This document shows, piece by piece, positions 8,650 to 18,297 of a stretch of DNA of 64,000 bases. Each line of letters starts with the position of its first letter. Positions within the stretch are counted from its first letter, which is position 1. The notes under the pieces were generated by a model, which did not search any database, was not told the DNA's origin, and saw only the letters and a list, made by a program, of their open reading frames with translations. Source of the DNA: Thaumasiovibrio subtropicus (GTDB lineage: Bacteria; Pseudomonadota; Gammaproteobacteria; Enterobacterales; Vibrionaceae); NCBI RefSeq assembly GCF_019703835.1, contig NZ_AP023054.1, forward strand, positions 1,240,001 to 1,304,000, given 5' to 3'. Position numbers and translations under genes: made by a program.

Positions 8650-8949
8650 TTAAGGCAGCACTTTCTTAAATGGCTTCACGATCACTTTCTCGTAAACACC
8701 TGCTTCAATGTAGGGGTCAGCATCTGCCCACGCCTGCGCTTGCTCTAGCGAGGCAAATTCGGCGATCACGGTTGAACCAGTGAAGCCCGCATCGCCCGGG
8801 TTTTCACTGTCAATGGCTGGCATTGGTCCAGCAACCAACAGGCGTCCTTCGTCTTGTAAATTACGAAGTCGAGCGAGGTGTTGCTCACGCACTCCCATGC
8901 GCTTTTCAAGACTGTTTTCAACGTCTTGAGAGAAAATGACGTACCACAT
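8650..8949 (-). CDS. yciI: YciI family protein
   Basis: A 99-aa small cytoplasmic protein of the YciI-like ferredoxin-fold (dimeric alpha-beta barrel) family. The family opens with a [13 protein letters not shown] strand and ends with a KPFKKV strand. [18 protein letters not shown] and [16 protein letters not shown] are typical of enterobacterial YciI. The biochemical role is unclear; relatives are thought to be small hydrolases or isomerases. AAAAGGA lies before the ATG. It sits between yciA (28-base gap) and the lipoprotein gene (1 base), so it belongs to the yciB-yciA operon. In E. coli it is also found in this part of the chromosome near the trp operon. Confidence 0.9.
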   Translation of the reverse strand: MWYVIFSQDVENSLEKRMGVREQHLARLRNLQDEGRLLVAGPMPAIDSENPGDAGFTGSTVIAEFASLEQAQAWADADPYIEAGVYEKVIVKPFKKVLP

Positions 8950-8977
8950 AATTAGTTCCTTTTATGGTGAAAACGGA

Positions 8978-9367
8978 TTACTTTTTGATTGGTCGAGGTC
9001 GGCCTTCATTGTTAATCGCGACATAGTTAAATGTCGCTTCACAGACTTGATAGCGCTCGCCAATCCCTTCTTCTTTAACGGGTTTTACCCAAACTTCGAG
9101 ATGAATACTCATCGACGTGTTCCCAATGCGAGAACACTCACCGTAGCAGCACACGACATCACCGACTTTAACAGGGGCTTTGAAATGAATGCCGTCAACG
9201 GAGACGGTGGCGATACGACCACCGGAAATTTCCTTGGCCAGAATGCCACCTGCTAAGTCGAGTTGGGACATTATCCAACCACCAAAAATGTCACCGTTTG
9301 GGTTGGTATCTGCAGGCATAGCAAGGGTGCGTGACAATAGCTGGCCCTGAGGAATGTGTGAACTCAT
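8978..9367 (-). CDS. yciA: Acyl-CoA thioesterase YciA
   Basis: A 129-aa hotdog-fold thioesterase that hydrolyses acyl-CoA to free acid and CoA in the cytoplasm. The N-terminal block MPADTNPNGDIFGGWIMSQLD contains the Asn-Gly-x-Phe-Gly-Gly catalytic segment of YciA-type enzymes. GGRIATVSVDGIHFKAPVKVGDV is the second conserved block. The length matches E. coli YciA (132 aa). It lies 15 bases after yciB on the same strand, an arrangement shared with E. coli. It supports membrane and acyl-CoA homeostasis; no sequence feature points to a specific chain length here. Confidence 0.93.
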   Translation of the reverse strand: MSSHIPQGQLLSRTLAMPADTNPNGDIFGGWIMSQLDLAGGILAKEISGGRIATVSVDGIHFKAPVKVGDVVCCYGECSRIGNTSMSIHLEVWVKPVKEEGIGERYQVCEATFNYVAINNEGRPRPIKK

Positions 9368-9382
9368 TATAATTTTGTAACC

Positions 9383-9931
9383 TTACGAATCGTTGTTGTC
9401 CTCGTCTTCTTTTGACATATGGCGGTAGAGAAATACCCCACTTCCAAGCGTAAACATGAAGGTGAGCCCCAATAAGCCAAACACTTTAAAGTTGACCCAA
9501 GTGTCGAGAGAAAACGAATAAGAGACATAGATGTTTAATACGGCGCAGAACAGGAAGAAAACTGCCCAAGCGCGATTTAAGCGCAACCACGCTTGATCTT
9601 CAAGTACGATCTCTTTTCCGAGCATCGATTTGATCAAGGGTTTCTTCATTAACTGCGAAATCCACAAGCCTAGTGCAAACGCGGCATACAGAATGGTGAC
9701 TTTCCATTTAATAAATGCCTCATCCTGAAACAGGATTGTCATTCCGCCAAAAATGAGCACCATTACAAAGGTGGCAAGCTGCATCTTCTCTACTTTTTTA
9801 TACAGCACCCAAGTGACTAACATTTGCACCGCGGTGGCGACGATGAGGGCACCCGTGGCGAAGTAAATATCGTAGCGTTGATAGAGTATGAAGAAGATGA
9901 TCAGGGGAATAAAATCGAGCAACTGTTTCAT
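9383..9931 (-). CDS. yciB: Inner membrane septation protein A (YciB/IspA family)
   Basis: A 182-aa polytopic inner-membrane protein with about five hydrophobic helices. It opens [28 protein letters not shown], residues 1-28, the usual YciB start. In E. coli and Shigella YciB affects septation and envelope integrity and interacts with cell-wall elongation proteins; the molecular activity is not defined. [13 protein letters not shown] and [19 protein letters not shown] are recognisable family blocks. A GGAAG lies 5 bases before the ATG. It is the first gene of the minus-strand yciB-yciA-yciI-lipoprotein operon. The 260-bp gap upstream (9932-10193) holds no gene I can support. Confidence 0.92.
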   Translation of the reverse strand: MKQLLDFIPLIIFFILYQRYDIYFATGALIVATAVQMLVTWVLYKKVEKMQLATFVMVLIFGGMTILFQDEAFIKWKVTILYAAFALGLWISQLMKKPLIKSMLGKEIVLEDQAWLRLNRAWAVFFLFCAVLNIYVSYSFSLDTWVNFKVFGLLGLTFMFTLGSGVFLYRHMSKEDEDNNDS

Positions 9932-10138
9932 AGGACTTCCTTGTTGGTTCGCATGGCAAAGGCTTGTAGATAGACTTAAGCATCGAGTACGGCTTAAGCG
10001 AGTTATCTCTTTGGATAACTTTATGATTTGCAGTCGAAGATCGGTGAGGCGATCTTGGCTGGCTATTCATCGTTGAGTCTACAGCTTTTTATCGGCGAAT
10101 ACAGAGGTAGGCCTTGTCCCGTGTGAAAGCTCACAAAA

Positions 10139-10162
10139 AAACGGCAACCAGAGTTGCCGTTT
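10139..10162 (-). terminator. Terminator of the DAACS symporter gene
   Basis: AAACGGCAAC (10139-10148) pairs with GTTGCCGTTT (10153-10162) around CAGA. On the minus strand a T tract (10134-10140 as A) follows. It sits 32 bases past the symporter stop. Confidence 0.88.
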
Positions 10163-10193
10163 CGTTCACTTTATCCTGTTGTGTTGCGAGCGA

Positions 10194-11444
10194 TTAAGCG
10201 TTCTGCTTTTCCGCTGCGGCAAGCTCGTCTTTCGCTACGATGTTTTCAACAATGACGGCACAAGCAGCATCACCTGTGATGTTCAATGCAGTACGAATCA
10301 TGTCGAAGATACGGTCTAGTGCGAACAGCAGTGGTAGGCCTTCAATTGGAATACCCGCTGCAAGCAATACGGCAACAACAAGGAATGAGGGGCCAGGAAC
10401 ACCTGCTTGACCAACCGCACCAAGCGTCGAGGTAAGAATGATCGCGATGTAAGCACTCATACCGAGTTCAATCTGGAACATTTGAGCAAAGAATACGGCG
10501 ACGAGACCGTAGTAGATCGCGTTACCGGACATATTGATCGTTGCGCCCAGTGGCAATACGAACGACGACGTTGTTTTGCTGATACCAAGCTCTTTCTCAC
10601 ACGTATCCATGGTGACGGGCAGAGTCGACATTGACGATGCTGTTGATAGTGCAACCGCTTGCGGCTTTTTCATGGCTGTCAGGAATTTACGCGGCGACAT
10701 GTTACCCAGCAGTTTGACAATTGCTGGATAGAACAAGAAACCAAAGATAGCGATAGCAAGAATGTAAACCCAAACTAGGTTGGCGATGATTTCAAGTGCT
10801 TGGAAACCGAAGGTACCGACAGCTTCAGCCATAAGACCAAAGACACCGATAGGGGCGATTTTCATCACTTGGTTAATCATCCAAACCATCGCATCAACCA
10901 TGCCGTTAATACCGTTGATGATAGGGTCACGACGTGTTTTTTCAATCTTAGAAAGTGCTAATCCAAAGAACAGGCAGTAAACAAGAATTTGTAGGATGTT
11001 GGCACTTGTGAGCGCTTCAAACACGTTGCCCGGGATCATACCAACAATGGTTTCCCAAAACGTAGGTAGCGCACCTTGCTCAGCAGTGACGGTACCAAAC
11101 ATGCCTTGCACGTCGGTCAGGTCAACGCCTTCGCCCGGCTTGAATAGGTTACCCATCGCAATCGCTAGTGCAACGGCTGCCGCTGACGTTAGCGCGAAGA
11201 AACCTAGGGTAGAGAGGCCAATCTTACCCGCAGACTGGCTGTTACCTAAGCCCGCAGCACCAGAGATGATAGCGACGGCCACCAGTGGCACAACTAGCAT
11301 TTTGATGAGGTTAATAAAAATATGACCTAACGGCGCAAACATGGCGGCGGCTGGTCCCATCATGGCACCTACTGCAGTACCAATCGCCATCGCAATAACG
11401 ACTTGAACGCCGATGTTACTGAGTAATCCTTCTTTTTTTAACAC
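10194..11444 (-). CDS. Dicarboxylate/amino acid:cation symporter (DAACS family)
   Basis: A 416-aa inner-membrane glutamate/aspartate-type symporter (GltP/GltPh fold). The serine-rich reentrant loop STASSMSTLP, the GATINMSGNAIY block in place of the usual ATINMDGTA, and ITGDAACAV near the end are the substrate and cation site signatures. The exact substrate (glutamate, C4-dicarboxylate or neutral amino acid) is not determined. The open frame extends 54 codons upstream, but the GTG at 11444 is the likely start. TAAGGA lies 3-8 bases before it, and the protein then begins directly before the first helix. It is monocistronic, between the trp terminator and its own terminator. Confidence 0.88.
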   Translation of the reverse strand: MLKKEGLLSNIGVQVVIAMAIGTAVGAMMGPAAAMFAPLGHIFINLIKMLVVPLVAVAIISGAAGLGNSQSAGKIGLSTLGFFALTSAAAVALAIAMGNLFKPGEGVDLTDVQGMFGTVTAEQGALPTFWETIVGMIPGNVFEALTSANILQILVYCLFFGLALSKIEKTRRDPIINGINGMVDAMVWMINQVMKIAPIGVFGLMAEAVGTFGFQALEIIANLVWVYILAIAIFGFLFYPAIVKLLGNMSPRKFLTAMKKPQAVALSTASSMSTLPVTMDTCEKELGISKTTSSFVLPLGATINMSGNAIYYGLVAVFFAQMFQIELGMSAYIAIILTSTLGAVGQAGVPGPSFLVVAVLLAAGIPIEGLPLLFALDRIFDMIRTALNITGDAACAVIVENIVAKDELAAAEKQNA

Positions 11445-11701
11445 TTTCCTTACCTCATAGTGTTTTGATGTTAAAAAGTGGTGAAATAATCTGCAATTTA
11501 ATATGAATGCAATATTTAATTTCGCGGGGATTGTGGCAGCACTTAAACGATTACGCAACGGAAAATAGGGGGAAATTGTTATTTGATCACGAAGTGATAG
11601 TTGCAAAATGTGGGCTGGATCAGTTAATGCGCAGAAGGGATTTAACGGGTTTGTCTAGGGAAATAGTCAAAATGAAGGGGTAAGTTTATGAAATTTAAGA
11701 A

Positions 11702-11734
11702 TTTGCCCTGTTGAACGGATTCCAACAGGGCAAA
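11702..11734 (-). terminator. Terminator of the trp operon
   Basis: A 12-bp perfect stem, TTTGCCCTGTTG (11702-11713) with CAACAGGGCAAA (11723-11734), has a 9-base loop. It sits immediately after the trpA stop on the minus strand, with Ts following. Confidence 0.85.
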
Positions 11735-11742
11735 AAAGGCAA

Positions 11743-12546
11743 TTAGCGAGTGGCGGCCTTCATTTTGGTGACAAAGTCAGAGAGCGTTTTTAACATTTGC
11801 GCTGGCTGATCAGCATTGTTTTCGATGATCTTGACCACCGCGGAGCCAGAAATCGCCCCTGCAGCGCCTGCTTCAACGGCTGCTTTCACCTGTTCAGGCT
11901 CAGCAATACCAAAACCCAGCACGGCGGGTGGAGCATTATGTGCTTTCAATGACGCTAGTAAATGGTCGATAGGCATGCCCGCTTTGGTCTCTGCGCCTGT
12001 CACCCCAGCGCGTGAGAGCAGATAAGTATATCCACCGCCAAGTTGAGACACTTTCTCCAGCGTTGCTTCATCGGCATTTGGTGGCGCAATGAAGATAGGA
12101 TGGACGCCATGCTTTAACGCAGATGCGCGAAACTCTTCCGATGCGTCAACAGGTACATCAGCAACAAGCACTGAGTCAACGCCGGCTTCAGCACAGGCTT
12201 GATAGAAGGCGTCAGTGCCATTCGCAAAGACTAAGTTGGCGTAGATAAGTAGCCCAATCGGTGTCGTTGGGTGTTTTTCTCGAACCGCTTTTAGCATCTC
12301 AAAGCAGGTGACTGGTGTGGTGCCTGCCTCAAGTGCGCGAATGTTCGCGCCTTGAATCGTCGGGCCATCTGCCAATGGATCTGAGAAGGGGAAGCCAAGC
12401 TCTAACGCGTCGGCGCCCGCCTCAACAAGCGTGTCGATAATTTGCAGTGACAGTTCAGGATTAGGATCGCCAAGGGTCACGAATGGGACGAAAGCGCCTT
12501 CTTGTTTGTCAGCTAAAGCCGTGAAGAGTGATTGATAACGATCCAT
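11743..12546 (-). CDS. trpA: Tryptophan synthase alpha subunit
   Basis: A 267-aa TIM-barrel subunit that cleaves indole-3-glycerol phosphate to indole and glyceraldehyde-3-phosphate; indole is channelled to TrpB. Catalytic residues are visible in [18 protein letters not shown]: the Glu of LELG (about residue 49) and the Asp of ADGP (about 60). The phosphate-binding [10 protein letters not shown] and GAISGSA loops are present. Its ATG shares one base with the trpB stop (TAATG), which implies translational coupling and supports 1:1 synthesis of the alpha2-beta2 complex. It is the last gene of the trp operon, followed at once by a strong terminator. Confidence 0.98.
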   Translation of the reverse strand: MDRYQSLFTALADKQEGAFVPFVTLGDPNPELSLQIIDTLVEAGADALELGFPFSDPLADGPTIQGANIRALEAGTTPVTCFEMLKAVREKHPTTPIGLLIYANLVFANGTDAFYQACAEAGVDSVLVADVPVDASEEFRASALKHGVHPIFIAPPNADEATLEKVSQLGGGYTYLLSRAGVTGAETKAGMPIDHLLASLKAHNAPPAVLGFGIAEPEQVKAAVEAGAAGAISGSAVVKIIENNADQPAQMLKTLSDFVTKMKAATR

Positions 12547-13736
12547 TACAGTGCTCCTTTTTCATTCAAAATATCGTGAACAGTGAAGATGTCTTTATCA
12601 CCACGACCCGATAAGTTCACGACGAGCAGTTGCTCTTTCTCAGGCTCCGCGTGGACGAGTTTCAAGGCATAAGCCAGTGCATGAGCCGATTCTAAGGCAG
12701 GTATGATGCCTTCATGTTTTGCGAGTGCTTGGAAAGCCTCTAGCGCTTCATCATCAGTGACGGCACCGTACTCGGCACGTCCAGTCGCATTGAGGTGCGC
12801 GTGCTGTGGACCAACGGATGGGAAATCAAGGCCTGCTGATACTGAGTAAGACTCTTCGACCTGACCATGCTCGTCTTGCATGAGTGGCGCTTTCATACCG
12901 AAGAAGATGCCAAGTTTGCCGTGTTTAAGCGGTGCACCGTGCATGTCGGTATCGAGGCCTTTACCTGCTGGTTCAACACCGATCAGTTTTACCTCTGTCT
13001 CTTCAATGAAGTCTGCAAACATACCGATGGCGTTTGAGCCACCGCCAACACAGGCGATAACCGCGTCGGGTAGACGACCTTCACGCTCAAGCACTTGGGC
13101 CTTCGCTTCTTCACCAATCATACGTTGGAATTCACGTACGATGGTTGGGAATGGGTGTGGGCCTGCTGCGGTGCCGAGCAAATAGTGGGCTTTGTCATAA
13201 CTGGCAGACCAGTCACGCATCGCTTCATTACAGGCATCTTTAAGGGTTGCAGAGCCAGAGTGCACTGGAATCACTTCTGCGCCCATCAACTTCATGCGGA
13301 AAACGTTCGGGCTTTGACGTTCAACGTCTTTAGCGCCCATATAGACACGACATTTTAAGTCAAGCAGCGCACAGGCGAGGGCTGTTGCAACGCCGTGCTG
13401 GCCTGCACCGGTTTCCGCAATGATCTCGTTTTTACCCATGCGTTTGGCAAGCAGAGCTTGGCCGAGCACTTGGTTAGTTTTATGTGCGCCACCGTGGAGT
13501 AGGTCTTCGCGCTTGAGGTAAAGTTTGGTTTTTGTCCCTTTCGTGAGGTTACGACACAAGGTCAGTGATGTTGGGCGTCCCGCATACTCTTTCAAGAGCG
13601 AGACAAACTCCTCTTGGAATGCCGGATCTTGTTGCGCATCAATGAAGGCTTGTTCAAGTTGGTCGAGCGCTGGAACCAGAATTTGTGGTACGTATTGGCC
13701 ACCAAATTCGCCAAAGAAGGCGTCTAATTTCGTCAT
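12546..13736 (-). CDS. trpB: Tryptophan synthase beta subunit
   Basis: A 396-aa PLP enzyme that condenses indole with L-serine to give L-tryptophan. The PLP lysine is in GGAHKTNQ (Lys about residue 87), the phosphate-binding GGGSNAIG motif is near 230, and SGRGDKD is near the C-terminus. The frame is open for 48 further codons into the trpCF region. The ATG at 13736 fits the standard [17 protein letters not shown] start and length. It starts 11 bases after the trpCF stop. It forms a complex with TrpA, whose gene overlaps its stop codon by one base. Confidence 0.98.
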   Translation of the reverse strand: MTKLDAFFGEFGGQYVPQILVPALDQLEQAFIDAQQDPAFQEEFVSLLKEYAGRPTSLTLCRNLTKGTKTKLYLKREDLLHGGAHKTNQVLGQALLAKRMGKNEIIAETGAGQHGVATALACALLDLKCRVYMGAKDVERQSPNVFRMKLMGAEVIPVHSGSATLKDACNEAMRDWSASYDKAHYLLGTAAGPHPFPTIVREFQRMIGEEAKAQVLEREGRLPDAVIACVGGGSNAIGMFADFIEETEVKLIGVEPAGKGLDTDMHGAPLKHGKLGIFFGMKAPLMQDEHGQVEESYSVSAGLDFPSVGPQHAHLNATGRAEYGAVTDDEALEAFQALAKHEGIIPALESAHALAYALKLVHAEPEKEQLLVVNLSGRGDKDIFTVHDILNEKGAL

Positions 13737-13746
13737 GGTTTGTCCC

Positions 13747-15108
13747 TTAATATTGTCTGATTGCAGCAAACGCCGCCTGTAATTTTTGCGGGTCTTTGAT
13801 TCCCGGAGCGGCTTCAACACCTGAATTGAAATCGAGACCAAGCGTACCCAGTTTCGCGGCAGCGAGCGCATTGTCGGCATTGAGTCCGCCTGCCAGCATG
13901 ATGCTGCTGTCTGTCGGGATCAACGACCAGTCAAAGACTTGACCTGTTCCACCACTTTGTTCACCGACTTTGCTGTCGAGAAGGTGGCGGTCTGCATTTG
14001 CAAGCAGGGTAGGTACTGTGTCTGTCACGCCATACGCCTTCCAGATTTCGACCTCTGCGGTGATCGCTTCACGTAACTGCGCAATGAAGGCATCGTTTTC
14101 ATCACCGTGAAGTTGTATGGCATGTAATGCCAGACGATTGGCGATGGTGGCGATCGCTTCTACAGTGTGGTTTTGGAACACACCGACAAATTGCAATGGT
14201 GCAGATGCAATCACTGTCTCTGCTTGTTCGACTGTTATCGCACGCGGTGACTGTTCAACGAAAATCAGTCCGCCAAACGCAGCGCCGGCTTTGTGCGCAT
14301 TAACAGCGTCTTCGCTTCGTGTTAGACCACAGACTTTGTTTTCACCTAACACCACTTTGCGTACGGCGCGGTCAACGTTGTCTTGTGACATCAGTGAACT
14401 TCCGATTAAGAAGCCGTTCGCGTATCGGGCGAGATCTTTTACTTGCTCGTGGGTATAGATGCCGGACTCGGAGATGATAATCGTGTCTTCACTCAACTGC
14501 GGCGCGAGTTCTTTGGTACGGTCTAAATCGATACTGAGATCGCGTAAGTTGCGATTATTAATGCCGACCACTTCAGCACCTAACGCAATGGCGCGATCGA
14601 GTTCTTCTTGATTACTCACTTCGGTCAAAATGCCGAGAGATAAGGTATTGGCGACCTCCGCGAGGGCACGATACTCATCGTCATTGAGAACAGAAAGCAT
14701 CAGTAGAATGGCATCGGCTTGATAGTGTCGCGCCAAGTAGACCTGATAAGGATCGACCATAAAGTCTTTACAAAGCACGGGTTGCGTGACTTGTCGGCGC
14801 ACTTGAGGCAAAAACTCGAAATCACCTTGAAAGTACTTGGTGTCGGTTAAGACCGAGATCGCGCTGGCGTAATCTTTATAGACGCTAGCGATGTAATCTA
14901 AATCAAAATCATCGCGGATTAACCCTTTTGAGGGCGACGCTTTTTTGCACTCTAAAATGAACGCTGTGTTGTGTTGGCGAAGCGCTTTTGTAAAGCTGCG
15001 GTCACTCGGAACCAATTCCGTTTGGAAGCTTTCGAGTGGTTGCGCGGCTTTACGTTCTTCAATCCAGATGCGCTTATCTGCGACGATTTTTGCTAATACG
15101 GTTTCCAT
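13747..15108 (-). CDS. trpCF: Bifunctional indole-3-glycerol phosphate synthase / phosphoribosylanthranilate isomerase
   Basis: A 453-aa natural fusion catalysing two consecutive Trp-pathway steps. The N-terminal TrpC domain (about 1-255) carries [21 protein letters not shown] and the GFLIGSSLM phosphate loop. The C-terminal TrpF domain (about 257-453) begins at [11 protein letters not shown] and includes [17 protein letters not shown] and LAGGLNADN. The fusion is the usual enteric and Vibrio arrangement. The start ATG (15108) lies two bases beyond the trpD stop, with AAAGGA overlapping the end of trpD, so translation is tightly coupled. No truncation or missing key motif is seen. Confidence 0.97.
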   Translation of the reverse strand: METVLAKIVADKRIWIEERKAAQPLESFQTELVPSDRSFTKALRQHNTAFILECKKASPSKGLIRDDFDLDYIASVYKDYASAISVLTDTKYFQGDFEFLPQVRRQVTQPVLCKDFMVDPYQVYLARHYQADAILLMLSVLNDDEYRALAEVANTLSLGILTEVSNQEELDRAIALGAEVVGINNRNLRDLSIDLDRTKELAPQLSEDTIIISESGIYTHEQVKDLARYANGFLIGSSLMSQDNVDRAVRKVVLGENKVCGLTRSEDAVNAHKAGAAFGGLIFVEQSPRAITVEQAETVIASAPLQFVGVFQNHTVEAIATIANRLALHAIQLHGDENDAFIAQLREAITAEVEIWKAYGVTDTVPTLLANADRHLLDSKVGEQSGGTGQVFDWSLIPTDSSIMLAGGLNADNALAAAKLGTLGLDFNSGVEAAPGIKDPQKLQAAFAAIRQY

Positions 15109-15110
15109 GA

Positions 15111-16115
15111 TTATCCTTTCGCCGCCAGTTTCTCGACCAGTTGATAGGCTGTGCCTGATGCCATGACATCCAAGGCTTTTTGGGTGTTAGCTTTCAGGTC
15201 TTCATGACCGAAGAGACGCATTAATAGGGCAACGTTTACGGCCACCGCGCCTTGTTGAGCATCGGTGCCTTTTCCTGTCAGGATATGGGTGATGATCTCA
15301 CGGTTCTCTTCCGGCTCTCCGCCTTTGATCGCTTCAAGCGGGTATGTGTCGACCCCAAAGTCTTGCGGCGACAAGCGGTACTCTTTGATTTCACCATCGA
15401 TGATTTCAGCGACAAGGGTTTCACCATGAATCGCGACTTCATCTAAGCCACTGCCATGGACGACGGCAGCACGTTTCATGCCCATTGCGGCCATGGTCTC
15501 GGCGATTGGTCGCACAAGCTCTTCGGCATACACCCCCATCAGTTCAATGTTGGGGCGCGCTGGGTTAATGAGTGGACCCAACACGTTGAAGATGGTGCGG
15601 GTTTTTAGCGTTTGGCGCACTGGCATGGCATGACGGACACCACCATGATACTGAGGTGCAAACAAGAAGCAGACGCCGAGCTCATCCAACGCCTCTCGCG
15701 CGGTTTCGGCTGGCATGGCCAAATCGATGCCAAATTTATCAAGCAAATCAGAGGAGCCTGACTTACTCGATACACCGCGGTTACCGTGTTTGGCGACTTT
15801 TAGTCCGCAGGCGGCAGCAACAAAGGCGGCTGTCGTGGAAATATTGATCGTATTTGCGCCGTCTCCACCCGTACCTACAATGTCAGCGAAGTCATAGTCT
15901 GGTGACGGGAAGGGGTTGGCATTGGCCAGTAGTGCTTTTGCTGCACCAGCGATTTCAGCCGGGGCTTCTCCCTTAATTTTCAGCGCGGTGAGAACTGCAG
16001 ATAAGAAGATAGGGTCAACTTCACCCTTGATAATGGCGTCAAACAGCGTTTGACTCTCTTCCTCTGTTAACGTCTCTTGGCGGTATAGTTTTTCTGCTAA
16101 TGCGTGTAGATCCAT
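15111..16115 (-). CDS. trpD: Anthranilate phosphoribosyltransferase
   Basis: A 334-aa enzyme that transfers phosphoribosyl from PRPP to anthranilate. The conserved PRPP-binding loop GTGGDGANTINIST is near residues 80-93, KHGNRGVSSKSGS near 107-119 and VRHAMPVRQTLKTRTIFN near 163. It is a stand-alone TrpD, not fused to the glutamine amidotransferase as in E. coli. The ATG at 16115 is preferred over an in-frame GTG at 16121, because AAGGA is 8 bases from the ATG but only 2 from the GTG. It lies about 11 bases after trpG and 2 bases before trpCF in the trp operon. Confidence 0.97.
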   Translation of the reverse strand: MDLHALAEKLYRQETLTEEESQTLFDAIIKGEVDPIFLSAVLTALKIKGEAPAEIAGAAKALLANANPFPSPDYDFADIVGTGGDGANTINISTTAAFVAAACGLKVAKHGNRGVSSKSGSSDLLDKFGIDLAMPAETAREALDELGVCFLFAPQYHGGVRHAMPVRQTLKTRTIFNVLGPLINPARPNIELMGVYAEELVRPIAETMAAMGMKRAAVVHGSGLDEVAIHGETLVAEIIDGEIKEYRLSPQDFGVDTYPLEAIKGGEPEENREIITHILTGKGTDAQQGAVAVNVALLMRLFGHEDLKANTQKALDVMASGTAYQLVEKLAAKG

Positions 16116-16126
16116 TGTCACAATCC

Positions 16127-16726
16127 TTATGCTGGTTCACTGATTGGCGCGGTTTGAGTGACCCAATCTAAGGTGTTCACCAATAGCTGTGCGCCTTGTG
16201 TCGTCAAAATTGATTCAGGGTGGAACTGGAAGCCGCAAACACGGTGTGCGTCATGTGTCACGGCCATTGTCAGCGCATCGACTTCAGCGATGACAGTCAG
16301 AGAATTTGGTACATCCGTTGCGACCAAAGAGTGGTAGCGGGCAATCGAGAGCGGGTTGGACAAGCCCTTAAATACCGAGTGATCGTTGTGCGCCATCAGG
16401 GAAGACTTGCCATGCACAATCTCTCCAGCACCTTCGACTTTACCACCGTAAGCTTCGACAAGGGCTTGATGACCTAAGCAGATGCCGATCATCGGGACTT
16501 TACCTTTAACACGCTGGATAAGCGCAGGCATACAACCTGCATCGGCAGGTGCGCCGGGCCCTGGCGATAGGACAAGCACAGGGTTGTCTAACGCGAGCAG
16601 TGCCGCCTCGATATCTTCTGCATTGAGGCTATTGCGGTAAATGGTCACAGGATGCCCAAGTGAGCGAAATTGGTCGACTAAGTTATAAGTAAAGGAGTCA
16701 AAGTTATCTAAAAGAACGATATTCAT
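16127..16726 (-). CDS. trpG: Anthranilate synthase component II (glutamine amidotransferase)
   Basis: A 199-aa class I glutamine amidotransferase that supplies ammonia to TrpE for anthranilate synthesis. The opening [15 protein letters not shown], the oxyanion loop LSPGPGAP, the nucleophile Cys in GICLGHQAL (about residue 84) and the FQFHPES histidine-glutamate pair (about residues 168-174) form the complete catalytic triad. It is not fused to TrpD, unlike E. coli. Its ATG overlaps the trpE stop in an ATGA, which couples synthesis of the two subunits. A PabA role is possible in principle, but the operon position makes TrpG by far the best call. Confidence 0.96.
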   Translation of the reverse strand: MNIVLLDNFDSFTYNLVDQFRSLGHPVTIYRNSLNAEDIEAALLALDNPVLVLSPGPGAPADAGCMPALIQRVKGKVPMIGICLGHQALVEAYGGKVEGAGEIVHGKSSLMAHNDHSVFKGLSNPLSIARYHSLVATDVPNSLTVIAEVDALTMAVTHDAHRVCGFQFHPESILTTQGAQLLVNTLDWVTQTAPISEPA

Positions 16727-18297
16727 GCTGAGACTCCTTGATGGGCTGTTTTAATCGCAGTGAGTACGGCTTGAGCCTTACCACGGGTTTCATCGGCTTC
16801 AGCTTGTGGGTCAGAGTCAAATACAACGCCCGCACCGGCTTGAACGGTGGCGACCTCATCTTCGACATAGGCAGAGCGTATGACGATACAGGTGTCCATA
16901 TCACCGTGGCCGTTGATGTAGCCAACCGCACCGCCATAGGTGCCACGTCGGCTTTTCTCGACATCACGAATCAGTTGCATCGCACGAATTTTAGGTGCGC
17001 CGGTGAGGGTGCCCATGTTCATACAGGCTTGATAGGCATGCAGTGCATCAAGGTCGTTACGCAGTTGTCCAACGACACGAGACACCAAGTGCATCACGTG
17101 GCTATAGCGGTCAACTTTGAGCAGGTCGGCGACATAGCGTGTTCCGGCTTCACTGATTCGTGCCACATCATTTCGAGCAAGATCGACCAGCATCATATGC
17201 TCGGCGTTCTCTTTCATATCTGAGCGCAGTTCAAGTTCAATGCGCCCATCAAGGTCAAGATTGATCGAACCATCCTTGTTTTTGCCGCGCGGACGGGTGC
17301 CAGCAATGGGGTAGATCTCAACTTGATTGGTGTTTTTTCCGTATTTCAATGCACTTTCCGGTGAGGCACCGAATAAGGTGAAATCGGCATCGTTGAGGTA
17401 GAACATATAGGGGCTTGGGTTGCCCGTTTTTAGCGCTTCATAAGCATTTAGCGGAGAAGGGCAGGGTAACTTGAATTGACGTGATGGCACGACTTGGAAA
17501 ATGTCACCTGCGACAACAAACTCTTTTAATGAGGTGACAATGTCGCAAAACTCACTATCGCTAATGTTGATCTCAGGCTCCGTGATAGCGGTCGCTGTTG
17601 CCGCTGGGACAGGCGCAGGATCAAGACACGCTTCTTTTACATGTTGTAGACGGCGGCTCAACTCATAATAGCTGGCGGTATAGTGCTCACCACCAAAGAG
17701 GGTGGCTTGTAGTTTACCTTTTCGGCGCTGATGGTCGATAACCAACAGTGTTTCAGCAATATAAAAGAGGTAGTCAGGGCAGCGGTTACCTTCGGTGACG
17801 TCAGGAAGTGGCTCGAACTCAGCCACGATATCGTAGGCAAATAACCCGCCTAAAAATAGTGCATTCTCAGGATGCGAGTCGAGTTTAAAGCTCTCGCGAA
17901 TGAGGCGCAGTGCATCAAAGGGTGACGGCTGGCGTAAGCGGCTGTCTTCATCAAGGGCTTTGTCTGGTTCTGGATAGGTCAGTACCAGTGTCTTTTTATC
18001 GAAACTGGCAACCGTCGTGTTGTCAGCTTGCCCATGAAGGTGTGACAGGACATTAAAGCCGTTGTCTGATAACGCCTCAAGTGTCACGGTTTTGCCGCGA
18101 CAGACGATGCGCACTGCTGCGTCGATCAACATCAGACTTTTTAAATCTTGTTTAGAGTCGATCTCTGCCGACTCTAACAATAAGTTGTATGGGTGATTAG
18201 CACAGACCGCATGAAACAGTTGCGTTGGCTCGGCCACATAAGGAACATCCAAGTTAAGGATATCCAGTTCACCTTGGGCTAAAGGTTGGGTTCTCAC
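16723..18297 (-). CDS. trpE: Anthranilate synthase component I
   Basis: A 524-aa enzyme that converts chorismate and ammonia (from TrpG) to anthranilate, the committed and Trp-inhibited step. The feedback-binding [10 protein letters not shown] motif is at about residues 39-48, as in E. coli TrpE. The chorismate-binding C-terminal half has [37 protein letters not shown] and the GGAVGYI block. The start is a GTG (18297-18295) overlapping the TGA of the upstream DAHP synthase (GTGA). The non-ATG start with coupled overlap makes its expression dependent on translation of that gene. It overlaps trpG by four bases at the 3' end. Confidence 0.97.
   Translation of the reverse strand: MRTQPLAQGELDILNLDVPYVAEPTQLFHAVCANHPYNLLLESAEIDSKQDLKSLMLIDAAVRIVCRGKTVTLEALSDNGFNVLSHLHGQADNTTVASFDKKTLVLTYPEPDKALDEDSRLRQPSPFDALRLIRESFKLDSHPENALFLGGLFAYDIVAEFEPLPDVTEGNRCPDYLFYIAETLLVIDHQRRKGKLQATLFGGEHYTASYYELSRRLQHVKEACLDPAPVPAATATAITEPEINISDSEFCDIVTSLKEFVVAGDIFQVVPSRQFKLPCPSPLNAYEALKTGNPSPYMFYLNDADFTLFGASPESALKYGKNTNQVEIYPIAGTRPRGKNKDGSINLDLDGRIELELRSDMKENAEHMMLVDLARNDVARISEAGTRYVADLLKVDRYSHVMHLVSRVVGQLRNDLDALHAYQACMNMGTLTGAPKIRAMQLIRDVEKSRRGTYGGAVGYINGHGDMDTCIVIRSAYVEDEVATVQAGAGVVFDSDPQAEADETRGKAQAVLTAIKTAHQGVSA

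Noticed and set aside
11445..11606. 54-codon extension of the DAACS symporter
   Set aside because: The GTG at 11444 has a proper TAAGGA and places the first helix at the N-terminus; the extension has no membrane or signal character.
13737..13880. 48-codon N-terminal extension of trpB into the trpCF region
   Set aside because: The standard [13 protein letters not shown] start at 13736 fits family length; the extension only reflects an open frame inside trpCF.
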